The position numbers and the translations under genes were made by a program. Below, piece after piece: positions 54,351 to 62,387 of a stretch of 64,000 nucleotides of DNA. This DNA is from Thermogemmatispora onikobensis (lineage in GTDB: Bacteria; Chloroflexota; Ktedonobacteria; Ktedonobacterales; Ktedonobacteraceae). How positions within the stretch are numbered: position 1 is the stretch's first letter; the number at the start of each line of letters is the position of its first letter. Location: the NCBI RefSeq assembly GCF_001748285.1, contig NZ_BDGT01000002.1, positions 1 through 64,000 on the forward strand, written 5' to 3'. The notes below the pieces were generated by a model, which was given only the letters and a program-made list of their open reading frames with translations, did no database searches and was not told the DNA's origin.

Positions 54351-54356
54351 TATAAT
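54351..54356 (+). promoter_or_regulatory. -10 box of pseudokinase gene
   Basis: A perfect TATAAT 34 bp before the ATG in an AT-rich segment. The -35 region (TTCGTC at 54328-54333, 17-bp spacing) is weak. Confidence 0.5.
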
Positions 54357-54390
54357 AATAAGGAGAAGAAGAAAGGCAGATAGTCAGCTC

Positions 54391-55566
54391 ATGAACGAAG
54401 CGCAGACGAGAGGGAGCGCGTGGGATGTAGAAGAACGGGAGCTGCATGGGGCGGCACTGCCGGAAGGCTCGATCATCCTTGGCGGGCGCTATCGTCTGAT
54501 CCGCCTGCTGCATGAGCGTCCGCGTGTCCATCTTTACCTTGCCAGGCGTCTCTCGGGCAGGCGGGAACGCATCCAGTACAGTGAGGAGCCGGAGCCGCTG
54601 GTAGCGGTGCGCGAGCTGCTCCTTGGTGGGCTGAGTGCTCGCGAGCGCATGCAGATTGAGCGAGCGGCCTATGAAGAATTTGCCTCTTTCACGCTGCTGG
54701 CCTCGCCGCGCCTGCCCGAGGCGGGGGATCGCCTGCGGGTAGAAGGTGATCGGCACTATCTTGTCCAGCAGCTGGTTGGTTTGCGGCAGGCGCGTGAGCT
54801 CGAGGTCATGACCCTGGCCGACCTGCTGCTGGCCGATGGGCGCTGGCCGGCCTGGCTTGATCTAGAGGTTGCGCTCTCCTGGAGTATTCAGCTTGCCCGT
54901 CTGGTGGCGCGTCTGCATCGCCTGGGTTGTGTTCTTGGGGACCTTGATCCGGCCACCGTGCTGATCGATGCTGATGGGCGGGCCCCCTGGTCGCCGACGC
55001 TGCTCGTCTCCTGGCCGCCGCCACCGGTCTTCTGGCAAGCGACCGTTGGCACCCCCCAGCTCGCCTTCGAGCATTACCGTCAGCTCTTTCCGTCGCCTGC
55101 CCCCTCGGCGGCCAATCCATTCGTGGCTCCCGAAGTCTTTTCAGGTCAGTGCGACGAGCGCTCCGATGTCTATTCGCTGGGGGCGCTCCTCTACCTGCTT
55201 TGCACGCATTATGCCCCCATTACCGCGACGCATCGCCAGTTAGCGGAGATCCTCGATTGCGAAGAGATGGGGGCAGAGGTTCCTGATCCCCTGGAGCCAT
55301 TGCCCGTACCCGAGGGTCTGGCTCTGGTTCCTCCACATCTGCTGAATGTTCATCTCCCGCTTGCCATTGAGGATATCCTCTTACGGGCTTTGGCCCTTGA
55401 CCCTGAGCAGCGCTATCCCTCGGCCTTTGCCCTGGTAGAGGAGTTAGAAGCGCTGGACCTGCGGCGCCTGGGGATCTCGCGCTATCGGCCAGGCGTTCTG
55501 GCCCGTTGCCTGAGCAAGCTCTCCGCCTTCCTGCGCCGCTGCACCGGCGCTTACGACCTTGCCTAG
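54391..55566 (+). CDS. Protein-kinase-like protein, probable pseudokinase
   Basis: 391 aa. The sequence follows the Ser/Thr kinase fold but with degenerate sites. The Lys motif reads VAVRE (71-75, Arg for Lys). The catalytic loop is GDLDPATVLI at 183-192, with no HRD. The DFG position is lost (VSW near 206-208). APE at 246-248 and the DVYSLG motif at 259-264 are kept. It is probably a catalytically inactive scaffold or ATP-binding sensor. No transmembrane helix is evident; the C-terminus from about 355 is basic. The FHA-PrsW protein at 36590 would be a logical partner class for kinases, but it is distant. The start at 54391 has a poorly placed GAAAGG. Confidence 0.8.
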   Translation: MNEAQTRGSAWDVEERELHGAALPEGSIILGGRYRLIRLLHERPRVHLYLARRLSGRRERIQYSEEPEPLVAVRELLLGGLSARERMQIERAAYEEFASFTLLASPRLPEAGDRLRVEGDRHYLVQQLVGLRQARELEVMTLADLLLADGRWPAWLDLEVALSWSIQLARLVARLHRLGCVLGDLDPATVLIDADGRAPWSPTLLVSWPPPPVFWQATVGTPQLAFEHYRQLFPSPAPSAANPFVAPEVFSGQCDERSDVYSLGALLYLLCTHYAPITATHRQLAEILDCEEMGAEVPDPLEPLPVPEGLALVPPHLLNVHLPLAIEDILLRALALDPEQRYPSAFALVEELEALDLRRLGISRYRPGVLARCLSKLSAFLRRCTGAYDLA

Positions 55567-55956
55567 CTGCAGCTCTGCCGTCTGCTTCCTGCCCTCGTGA
55601 GCAAGCGAGCGAAGAACAACCGGACTGGCAACTATCAAAGCCCCAGTCGGGCAGGCGCCAGCGCTGATTGTCGCTGCCTTTCTTCGGAGAGGTCTGTCGC
55701 TCTTCTCGCTCCCCGCTAGCTGGTTGCCTCTCCTCGCCTCAGAGAACTTCTTCTTACTGCTGACCTCTCTTGCCCGACGGGCCTGCTTGCTGTTCAGGGG
55801 ACTGAGCGAGCTGGTCACCTGTCATGGCGTCAGGCCCATAGAGATGAGGAAAGGATAGTGTATGATAGAGGAGAGATCAGAAAGGCTCTGGTCTTGCCCT
55901 CGTGGCGCCGGCTGCTTTCTGCACAGCAGGTGAGCAAAGGAGAGGACACAGCTATC
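55567..55956. other. Gene-free stretch between pseudokinase and CitE-like genes, 390 bp
   Basis: GC-rich, no coding signs on either strand. A TATGAT (five of six) at 55861-55866 about 96 bp before the CitE start could be a -10, without a -35. No RNA gene seen. Confidence 0.45.
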
Positions 55957-56865
55957 ATGAGCACGGTGCGCCTGAGACGCAGCGAACTGTCGACACCGGC
56001 CAGCAATGCGCGCATGCTGCAAAAGGCGGCGGCCAGCCAGGCCGATCTTGTCATGTTGGATCTAGAGGATTCCGTTTCCCCCGCCGAGAAGGAGAAAGCG
56101 CGCGAGCAGGCCATCGAAGCCCTGCGCTCGCTGGACTGGGGAAAGAAGACCCGGGCGGTGCGCATTAATGATCTTGAAAGCGAACATGCCTATCGTGACA
56201 TTGTGGCACTTGTCGAAGAGGCTGGGGAACACCTCGACATCCTGATCATCCCCAAAGTCAAGCGAGCGCGTGACGTCTGGTGGGTTGATCGCTTGCTCAC
56301 CCAAATCGAGAAGCGCTGCAAGCTGACGCGGCCCATTGGACTGGAAGTTTTGATTGAGGAGACCGAGGCCCTGATCAATGTTGAAAAGATCGCCCGTGCG
56401 AGTGCGCGCCTGGAAGCCCTGATCTTTGGTCCCGCTGACTATGCGGCCTCCCAGGGCATTGATCTCAAGTACATTGGCAACGATCTGGATGCCTATCCTG
56501 GTGATCTCTGGCACTATGCGCGCAACAAAATCGTTGTAGCGGCGCGGGTGGCGGGTATCGAGGCTGTTGATGGTCCCTATATCGACATTCGCAACCTTGA
56601 CGGCTACCGACGTGAATGCCTGCGGGCGAGCATTCTGGGCTGCAGTGGCAAATGGGCTATTCATCCTGAACAAATTCCCATTGCCAACCAGGTCTTCGCG
56701 CCCCCGCCCGAGCAGGTAGCTCAGGCGCGTCGGCTGGTGGCGCTCTATGAGGAGGCTCAGCGTCAGGGGCAGGGCGCCATCGAAGTCGAAGGCCGCATGA
56801 TCGACGTGGCCGTGGTTCGCAACGCACGACGGCTCATCGCTCGTGCTGATCTGCTGGGTCTCTAG
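55957..56865 (+). CDS. CitE-like (HpcH/HpaI superfamily) acyl-CoA lyase
   Basis: 302 aa from the ATG at 55957, preceded by AGAGG; an in-frame extension to 55858 is unlikely. The N-terminal RRSELSTPASNARM is the CitE-type substrate-binding start, DLEDSV at 35-40 holds the metal-proximal acid pair and GPADYAASQG near 156-165 is the superfamily signature. Malyl-CoA, beta-methylmalyl-CoA or citramalyl-CoA lyase activity is expected; size and motif resemble the short CitE/Mcl type. The convergent MaoC hydratase and acyl-CoA dehydrogenase suggest a shared pathway. The gene ends before an inverted repeat (56882-56924). Confidence 0.85.
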   Translation: MSTVRLRRSELSTPASNARMLQKAAASQADLVMLDLEDSVSPAEKEKAREQAIEALRSLDWGKKTRAVRINDLESEHAYRDIVALVEEAGEHLDILIIPKVKRARDVWWVDRLLTQIEKRCKLTRPIGLEVLIEETEALINVEKIARASARLEALIFGPADYAASQGIDLKYIGNDLDAYPGDLWHYARNKIVVAARVAGIEAVDGPYIDIRNLDGYRRECLRASILGCSGKWAIHPEQIPIANQVFAPPPEQVAQARRLVALYEEAQRQGQGAIEVEGRMIDVAVVRNARRLIARADLLGL

Positions 56866-56881
56866 GCGGTCAGCATGGCAG

Positions 56882-56924
56882 GGCAGGCGCGGGCCGCTGG
56901 TGCCAGAGCGAATCGGCGCCTGCC
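56882..56924. terminator. Terminator-like inverted repeat (CitE / MaoC junction)
   Basis: GGCAGGCGC (56882-56890) and GCGCCTGCC (56916-56924) form a 9-bp perfect stem; the 25-nt loop holds a small inner hairpin (CTGG-tg-CCAG). No U-tract. Confidence 0.4.
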
Positions 56925-56989
56925 TGGCGCTTTAGCTACTTCCACCCCAGGGTCTGGCCAGGACGCCGCTCAGGGGCGGCGGGATTGGC

Positions 56990-57505
56990 CTAGAGACTGG
57001 TTCCGTCGCGCCCTTGCTCGATCCGGGCCCGCACCTGGCGCTGCAGCTCCTCATCCAGGGCCCGCGTGGGAACCAGCACGCGCCTCCTGTATGACAGGAC
57101 CATTTCCCCACGCTGGTTGTAGGCCACCGTCTCGACGGTGACAATGCCACGGTCCGGCTTACTGGTCGAGAGCCGCTTATCGAGCACGCGCGACTCAGCA
57201 TAGATTGTATCGCCGTGGAAGGTGGGGGCCAGGTGCTTGACTTCCTCAAATTCAAGATTAGCGATGGCTTTCCCGCTGACATCGGGCACCGACATGCCGA
57301 GCGCGATGCTGAAAACCAGCGCGCCCACAACCAGACGCTGCTTGTGTTGCGTGTAGGCAGCATAGTTGGCGTCGATGTGCAAGGGATGGTGATTCATCGT
57401 TAACATGCAAAAAAGCGTGTCATCATACTCGGTGATGGTACGCCCCGGCCAATGCTTGTAAACATCCCCGACCTCAAAATCTTCATAGCAGCGACCGAAT
57501 GACAT
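56990..57505 (-). CDS. MaoC-family acyl-CoA hydratase/dehydratase
   Basis: 171 aa from the ATG at 57505, preceded by AAGGAG (the 8-codon longer start at 57529 is less likely). Hotdog fold with the catalytic loop DDTLFCMLTMNHHPLH near 27-42, which supplies the Asp/His dyad of R-specific hydratases, and the late FGDTIYAES-like strand (HGDTIYAESRVL). It would hydrate an enoyl-CoA to a 3-hydroxyacyl-CoA, for example mesaconyl-CoA or a related compound, which suits the neighbouring lyase and dehydrogenase. It follows the acyl-CoA dehydrogenase by 38 bp. Confidence 0.88.
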   Translation of the reverse strand: MSFGRCYEDFEVGDVYKHWPGRTITEYDDTLFCMLTMNHHPLHIDANYAAYTQHKQRLVVGALVFSIALGMSVPDVSGKAIANLEFEEVKHLAPTFHGDTIYAESRVLDKRLSTSKPDRGIVTVETVAYNQRGEMVLSYRRRVLVPTRALDEELQRQVRARIEQGRDGTSL

Positions 57506-57543
57506 GGTATTCTCTCCTTCTCTCTCCATACTAGCCAGGACGG

Positions 57544-58713
57544 CTACCTGTCAATCGCATACCGTTGGAGGAGCTGGCGGGCGATAATCAGGCGCTGAAT
57601 CTCGCTGGTGCCCTCGCCGATCAGCATAAAAGGAGCATCGCGATAATAGCGTTCGACATTGAACTCCTTGACATAGCCAAAGCCGCCGTGGATTCGCAGC
57701 GCCTCCAGCGTCACGCGCTGGCACATCTCAGTAGCGAAGAGCTTGGCCATCCCTGTTTCGAGATCGCAGCGCCCGCCGGCGGTCTTCTTGCGGGCTGCCT
57801 CATGGAGGAGCAGCCGGGCGGCCTCGATCTCCGTATACATCTCGGCCAACTTCAGCTGAATGGCCTGATGCTCAGCGATCGGCTGGCCGAAGGTGCGGCG
57901 TTGCTGGGCATAGCGGATGGCATCCTCAAAGGCGGCGCGAGCCAGGCCCACAGCGCGAGCGGCCACATTGAGCCGTCCGATCTCCAGGCCACTCATTGCC
58001 TGCTTGAAGCCCTGGCCCTCAAGGCCGCCGAGCAAATTGGCCACAGGCACGCGCACCTCCTCAAAGACCAGCTCAGCCGTATCCACGCCCTTATAGCCCA
58101 GCTTCGCGAAGGTGCGGCCCACATGGAGGCCCGGCGTCTCCTTCTCGACCAGAAAGAGGCTCATGCCGCGGTAAGGTGGTTGAGCCTGGAGATCGGTGCG
58201 GGCCAGCACGGCCAGAATGCTGGCATGGACCCCGTTGGTCACCCAGAGCTTGGCCCCATTGAGTACATAGGACTCACCGTCGCGCACCGCTGTCATCCGA
58301 ATAGCCTGGACATCGCTACCGGCCTCTGCTTCCGAGAGACAGAGAGCGCCCCGGCGCCTGCCTTCGGCCATCACTGGCAAAAAGCGCTGGCGCTGCTCTT
58401 CGGTACCGTACTGAGCGATCAGAGCAGCCACCAGGACGTGCGTATTGACCACGCCGGCCAGGCTCATCCAGCCGCGCGCCAGTTCCTCGATGAGCTGGAC
58501 ATAGGTCAGCAGGTCCAGCCCCAGACCGCCATAGCTCTCGGGAATAGTGGCTGCGAAGAGGCCGAGGTGGCGTAGCTCTTCGACCAGCTCGCTCGGATAA
58601 CGGTCCTCATGCTCCAGCTGCTGAGCAACCGGCAGCACCGAGCGCTCCACAAAGCGCCTGACCTCGGCGACCAGCAGACGCTGCTCCTCATCGGAGTGTG
58701 ATGGCATCTCCAT
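57544..58713 (-). CDS. Acyl-CoA dehydrogenase
   Basis: 389 aa, standard ACAD length. Contains the FAD-interacting CLSEAEAGSDV near 127-137 and WVTNGVHASILAVLART near 160-176. The C-terminal IGEGTSEIQRLII near 366-378 bears the Glu of the EGTSEIQR motif that acts as base in many ACADs. It oxidises an acyl-CoA to an enoyl-CoA with electron transfer to ETF. The acyl specificity is unknown. AAAGGAGG stands before the ATG. Cotranscription with MaoC is likely. Confidence 0.93.
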   Translation of the reverse strand: MEMPSHSDEEQRLLVAEVRRFVERSVLPVAQQLEHEDRYPSELVEELRHLGLFAATIPESYGGLGLDLLTYVQLIEELARGWMSLAGVVNTHVLVAALIAQYGTEEQRQRFLPVMAEGRRRGALCLSEAEAGSDVQAIRMTAVRDGESYVLNGAKLWVTNGVHASILAVLARTDLQAQPPYRGMSLFLVEKETPGLHVGRTFAKLGYKGVDTAELVFEEVRVPVANLLGGLEGQGFKQAMSGLEIGRLNVAARAVGLARAAFEDAIRYAQQRRTFGQPIAEHQAIQLKLAEMYTEIEAARLLLHEAARKKTAGGRCDLETGMAKLFATEMCQRVTLEALRIHGGFGYVKEFNVERYYRDAPFMLIGEGTSEIQRLIIARQLLQRYAIDR

Positions 58714-58851
58714 CGAAGCCTCCTTTGCTTGCTCACTAGAGTCTCGTCCAATAGGGTGGTGACTACTCCTTTGCAGCCGAGCCAGGGCCCGTGCCTTGTG
58801 GCAGGCAGTGGATTCAGGCGCTCAGCCAGGTGGCAGCGGTTGCCGTCGGCG

Positions 58852-59778
58852 CTAGGAGTGCGGAGGTTCCTGCTTGCGGAGTCGCTTATCAGCGTGTTGC
58901 AGGAGAAAGAGCTTAAAAGCCCGCGCTGTGGCAGAAAGATTCTTATCCTTCAGATGGACGATGCGCCACTGGCGAATAATCGGAAAGCCCTCGACATCGA
59001 GAATGACCAGGCGGCCTGTCTCCAGCTCCATATCGATGGCCACTCGCGAGATCAGAGCGATTCCCAGGCCCGCGGTCACGCCCTGCTTAATGGCGCTGTT
59101 GTTGCCTACCTGCATGGCCACTTTCAGCGGGACTCCGGCCTCCTGGAAGAGGCCCTCCAGAGCGGCGCGTGTGCCCGAACCGACCTCGCGCAGCAGGAAA
59201 GTCTCGCGCGTCACCTCCTCGAATGGAACCTTGCTACGTCCCGCAAGGCGATGTGTGGGTGCGGCCACCAGTACCAGCTCGTTAAAAGCGAAAGGCTCGA
59301 TGACCACTGGAATGTCATCGGGCACCCGTCCAACCACCGCAACATCGATGCGATTATTGGCCAGGGCCTCCACCACCGCCGCCCGGTTAAGCACGTTCAA
59401 CGTAATCTCTACCTCGGGATACATCTGATGAAACTTGCCGAGCAGGCGCGGAATGACATAGGAGCCGACGGTGGTATCGGCAGCCACGCTGAGCCGCCCA
59501 TAGTGTGGACTCCGCAAGGACTCAATGACCTCTAGGGCCTCCTCGATGACAGAGAAAATCTTCTGGCTGTAGAGATACAGCTCCTCGCCGGCCTGGGTAA
59601 GATGGGTTTTGCGCCCGATCTGATCGAAGAGCTTGACGCCCAGACTCTCCTCAAGCTGGCGAATCTGTGCCGAAACCGCGGGCTGGCTAAAATGGAGTTC
59701 CTCCGCGGCGCGGACAAAACTACAGTGTTTGGCGACTACCTGGAATGTGGCGAGCTGATGCAGATTGAGCGTACGCAT
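58852..59778 (-). CDS. LysR-type transcriptional regulator
   Basis: 308 aa from the ATG at 59778, with CAGGAGA just upstream. The N-terminal winged helix-turn-helix (about 5-60) has HFSQPAVSAQIRQLEESLGVKLF. The effector domain (about 90-300) follows; relatives such as CbbR-like proteins sense metabolic acyl or sugar intermediates. It lies 138 bp upstream of the acyl-CoA dehydrogenase gene on the same strand, so it may regulate or share the ACAD-MaoC operon. Binding sites were not identified. Confidence 0.93.
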   Translation of the reverse strand: MRTLNLHQLATFQVVAKHCSFVRAAEELHFSQPAVSAQIRQLEESLGVKLFDQIGRKTHLTQAGEELYLYSQKIFSVIEEALEVIESLRSPHYGRLSVAADTTVGSYVIPRLLGKFHQMYPEVEITLNVLNRAAVVEALANNRIDVAVVGRVPDDIPVVIEPFAFNELVLVAAPTHRLAGRSKVPFEEVTRETFLLREVGSGTRAALEGLFQEAGVPLKVAMQVGNNSAIKQGVTAGLGIALISRVAIDMELETGRLVILDVEGFPIIRQWRIVHLKDKNLSATARAFKLFLLQHADKRLRKQEPPHS

Positions 59779-60180
59779 GGGGTCTCCTGGCAAGGGAATG
59801 GGAATTCGACGGTATATGTATAAGGTGTAGAAAGCACAGTTGCCCAGATGCTTGCTCTTTGTCGTTTATTTATTATCTTAGAAGAAAAGGGCTGACCTCG
59901 ACAAGCGAGCAAGGAACGGCGAGGCCCTCTCGCAGGGAGCGCCTGGTCGGCTCGGCTACCGCGGGGAAGGCACCAGAGCAGGCTCGCTCTCCTCTCTATA
60001 GGATGGGCCTTGCGCCTGGCGCTGACCTCAGTATACCATGAGGGAGGGAAAGGTTGCGGGGGAGCAGCGAGCAGTTCAGCTTCGGGATGATCGACCAGCG
60101 CCCGTGGACCGACGGGCGGGCCAGCCAGTCAGCCAGCCAGCCAGTCAGCCGGAGCGGTCAGTAACTCAAGGAGCCAGCAT
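59779..60180. other. Divergent region between LysR and cytidylate-kinase-like genes, 402 bp
   Basis: The left part (59800-59880) is AT-rich; the right part is GC-rich and includes a low-complexity run of CAGCCAGT-type units at about 60119-60156 just before the ribosome-binding site of the next gene. TATAGG at about 59997-60002 and TATACC near 60033 are not convincing promoters. No RNA gene or open frame recognised. Confidence 0.45.
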
Positions 60181-61008
60181 ATGAACAGCGAGAACGAGGG
60201 GCAGGTCCGCGAGCAGGCAGCAGAGGAAATGGGAGAGCGCTCCGCCCGCTCTGAAGAGAGGGGAACCCCGACGCGCCTGCTGGAAGAACGAGCCTGGAGT
60301 GAGGAGCTGCCGTCAGGGGTGCCTCCCCAGGGAACGGTGGTGATCACGATCGCCCGTCAACTCGGTAGTGGCGGCAGCGAAGTAGGGCGTCTGGTGGCCC
60401 GTCGTACGGGGCTACGCTATCTGGATCGCCAGATTATTACCGAGGTGGCCCGTCGCCTGGGCGTAGATGTCCGTGAAGCAAGGCGTCTCGATGAATATAC
60501 CGTCGGCGTGGCGGCCCAGATCCTTGAGGCTGTACGTGCCAGCCAGCCCTTCACCCTCAATTACGCTGGCTTGCTTGGTCAGACCAGTCGTCCCCTGCAG
60601 CAGCATGATGAAGTAGCCTATCTGCACCTGACCCAGAAAGTCATTTTAGAGATGGCCACGCAGGGGAACGTCATCATCGTAGGTCGTGGTTCCCAGTTCT
60701 TGCTACAACATGCTCCGCGCACGCTCCATGTTGCTCTCTTTGCCCCGCTGCCGCAGCGCATTGCGCGCGTCATGAGCGCGCTGCATGTTGATCAGCGCCG
60801 GGCGCGCGAGCTAATTGAGCAGCGTGATTATGAATATACGGCCTACCTGCGCCGCTACTATGGGAGCGATGGCCAGCAGCCGGGCCTCTACCACTTACTC
60901 ATCAATACTGGCCTCTTCTCCTTCGAGCAGGCTGCTGACCTCATCTGTCAGGCCCTCTCTGCCGTCAGCGGTGAGCCAGAGGCCGACCTGGCATCCCCCC
61001 AGCAGTGA
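60181..61008 (+). CDS. Cytidylate-kinase-like P-loop protein
   Basis: 275 aa. After a disordered ~50-residue N-terminus, the P-loop segment is ARQLGSGGSEVGR (58-70), as in the cytidylate kinase-like family. VIIVGRGSQFLLQ near 167-179 and HVDQRRARELIEQRD near 203-217 correspond to the lid and nucleoside-binding parts of that fold. Differs from canonical CMP kinases, so function may be NMP or another small-molecule phosphorylation. AAGGAG precedes the ATG. It stands alone, followed by its own terminator-free gap. Confidence 0.8.
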   Translation: MNSENEGQVREQAAEEMGERSARSEERGTPTRLLEERAWSEELPSGVPPQGTVVITIARQLGSGGSEVGRLVARRTGLRYLDRQIITEVARRLGVDVREARRLDEYTVGVAAQILEAVRASQPFTLNYAGLLGQTSRPLQQHDEVAYLHLTQKVILEMATQGNVIIVGRGSQFLLQHAPRTLHVALFAPLPQRIARVMSALHVDQRRARELIEQRDYEYTAYLRRYYGSDGQQPGLYHLLINTGLFSFEQAADLICQALSAVSGEPEADLASPQQ

Positions 61009-61013
61009 CTGAT

Positions 61014-61043
61014 TGGACAGCCTGCACTGCCCTATGGTATACT
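61014..61043 (+). promoter_or_regulatory. Promoter of small C2-H2 zinc protein gene
   Basis: TGGACA (61014-61019, five of six), 18-bp spacer, TATACT (61038-61043, five of six) preceded by TGG, an extended -10. It starts a ~150-nt leader with a long-range stem (61054-61061 with 61111-61118). Confidence 0.6.
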
Positions 61044-61053
61044 GTAGCGAAAG

Positions 61054-61118
61054 CAGGCGGGACACGGGTCTTTTTCTGCTGGGCCGTGGAGTAGTCAGCC
61101 AACCTGCCTGCCCGCCTG
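61054..61118 (+). repeat. Long-range stem in leader of small zinc protein gene
   Basis: CAGGCGGG (61054-61061) is perfectly complementary to CCCGCCTG (61111-61118); 49-nt loop. It could organise a structured 5' leader. Confidence 0.3.
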
Positions 61119-61201
61119 AGAAGTGAGCGTCGTGCAGAACACAAGCCATCACTGCCAATAGAGCGAAACTGGTATTCATCAGATGAAAGGGGGTAGCGTG
61201 T

Positions 61202-61393
61202 ATGCCGCGTAAGGGTGAGCTGTCCAAGACAGCGCGCGCGTCGCTAGCCAATCGTGAAGAGGTCAACCATCTGACCGGCCGCATTTGCGCGAAGTGCGGT
61301 GAGCCGATCATGCTGAAGGAGCTGCAGCCAGTAAAGGTGATCGGCAAGGGCATGGTATATTATCACAAGAACCATTATAGCATTCAGCAGTAG
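61202..61393 (+). CDS. Small C2-H2 zinc-ribbon-like protein
   Basis: 63 aa. Cys29 and Cys32 (CAKCG) plus His55 and His58 (YYHKNHY) form a C-x2-C...H-x2-H set, fitting a short zinc-binding fold. The N-terminus is basic. A GGGGGT stretch 7 nt before the ATG supports translation. No family name recognised; the pattern suggests a nucleic-acid- or ribosome-associated small protein. It has its own promoter and an unusually long structured leader. Confidence 0.65.
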   Translation: MPRKGELSKTARASLANREEVNHLTGRICAKCGEPIMLKELQPVKVIGKGMVYYHKNHYSIQQ

Positions 61394-61691
61394 GAGCATG
61401 AGCGGCGGGGAGCGTACTCAGCGCGAGTAGACCCATCGACCGTACGACCTCCCATCCAGCGTCAGCCGGGGCGTAGCAGCCTGGGGAGCCAGGCCAGGTA
61501 CGCTCAAGAAGGTGCTTACCTGCAGGCAAGGAGGGCATCAGCTACGCTGGCCCGGTCCGGCTGGGGGTGCCCGCTGGCGCCCCCGCCTGCCCAGTTCAGA
61601 CAAGCGGTTCTGGCCTTCTCTCCTCTGGGGCGGCGGCGCGACGCAACGATAGTGCTGAGTGCCTCTCTTCGTCTGAGAAGGTGTTGAGCCA

Positions 61692-62072
61692 ATGACATGG
61701 AAACGAGCGCGTGTCTTATTCTTCCGGGCCTTGTTGCTGCGCTGTCCGGTTTGTGGTGAGGGCAAGCTCTACTGTGGGTTATTCAAGACCTACGAGCGCT
61801 GTCCGGTCTGCAACTTTGAATACGAGCGTGAGCCAGGCTACTATACGGGGGCGATGGCCGTCAACCTGGTGTTGAGTGAACTGCTCATCACTGCGATCAC
61901 TCTCCCGCTGGCGGTTAACACCAGTGTTCCCTTTATTCCCCTGCTCATCTGGGGCATGACGATGCCCATCATCTTCCCTCTCATCTTCTATCGGCACACG
62001 AAAAGCTTCTGGATGGCCTTTGACCACCTCATTCATCCGGTGACCAACGAGCGTGTCTTTTTCCCAGAGTAG
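61692..62072 (+). CDS. DUF983 small membrane protein
   Basis: 126 aa. An N-terminal zinc-ribbon-like region has CPVCG (Cys18, Cys21) and CPVC (Cys37, Cys40), followed by two membrane helices at about 55-75 and 80-102, exactly the DUF983 layout. Function unknown, found in many bacteria. GAAGGTG precedes the ATG. The gene ends shortly before a purine-rich tract (62111-62155) and the TnpB relic. Confidence 0.88.
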   Translation: MTWKRARVLFFRALLLRCPVCGEGKLYCGLFKTYERCPVCNFEYEREPGYYTGAMAVNLVLSELLITAITLPLAVNTSVPFIPLLIWGMTMPIIFPLIFYRHTKSFWMAFDHLIHPVTNERVFFPE

Positions 62073-62217
62073 GGCAGAGCCAGCGCCCGTGCCAATGGGA
62101 GTTAAGGGCCGGGTAGGGAAGGAAGGAAGGAAGGAGGGAAGAGGCGAGGGGGAGTGACAGAGGCCATCTGGCGCGCTGGCCGAGAGAGATGTGGCTGTGT
62201 ACCGTATCAGTCAACGA

Positions 62218-62237
62218 CCCCTGGCTCAAGCCAGGGG
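62218..62237 (-). repeat. Subterminal hairpin of decayed IS200/IS605-type element
   Basis: CCCCTGGCT (62218-62226) and AGCCAGGGG (62229-62237) form a perfect 9-bp stem. On the minus strand it is followed by TCGTTGAC. A hairpin of this kind near the 3' side of TnpB genes is typical of IS200/IS605 family right ends. Here it lies directly beyond the TnpB-like fragment, and the element's other end is not visible. Confidence 0.5.
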
Positions 62238-62251
62238 CTTGCCCGCAGCCG

Positions 62252-62387
62252 CATCGGCCCGCGTCTGGGCAAAGGTCTGGGTGCGATGCCGTTGCCGGCG
62301 GCCAGACCTTTGCAGCACCCGTCGGACACTGCGGGTGTCCCGATGCTGTACCTTGCGGGCCGCCAGCTTCCGCAGTAACACTTTCTC
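62252..62387 (-). pseudogene. TnpB-like (IS200/IS605 OrfB) relic
   Basis: A minus-strand frame reads EKVLLRKLAARKV followed by DTRSVRRVLQRSGRR and RTQTFAQT, which resembles the basic middle segment of IS200/IS605 TnpB/OrfB proteins (usually GTRSAKRVLxRLxxR-like). An in-frame stop lies just upstream (62388-62390). The DED catalytic residues and the zinc finger are absent. So this is only a short remnant of a transposon gene, attached to an end-like hairpin. It cannot be active. Confidence 0.45.

Larger units (their letters stand above)
53792..54390. other. Divergent region between DUF3311 and pseudokinase genes, 599 bp
   Basis: It holds a minus-strand extended -10 (53895-53903), a plus-strand one at 54109-54117 without a following recognised gene and the kinase-like gene's TATAAT at 54351-54356. 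A 130-codon plus-strand frame at 53921-54313 contains two copies of an ADWY motif but matches nothing I know; I do not call it a gene. Composition changes from GC-rich to AT-rich towards 54360. Confidence 0.5.

Noticed and set aside
57565-58575. 336-codon plus-strand frame opposite the acyl-CoA dehydrogenase
   Set aside because: Antisense shadow of a gene with clear ACAD motifs.
60115-60160. Short tandem of CAGCCAGT-like units
   Set aside because: Irregular low-complexity sequence without array features; not counted as a functional repeat.
62111-62155. Purine-rich GGAA tract
   Set aside because: Simple-sequence composition; no evidence for function beyond possible slippage.
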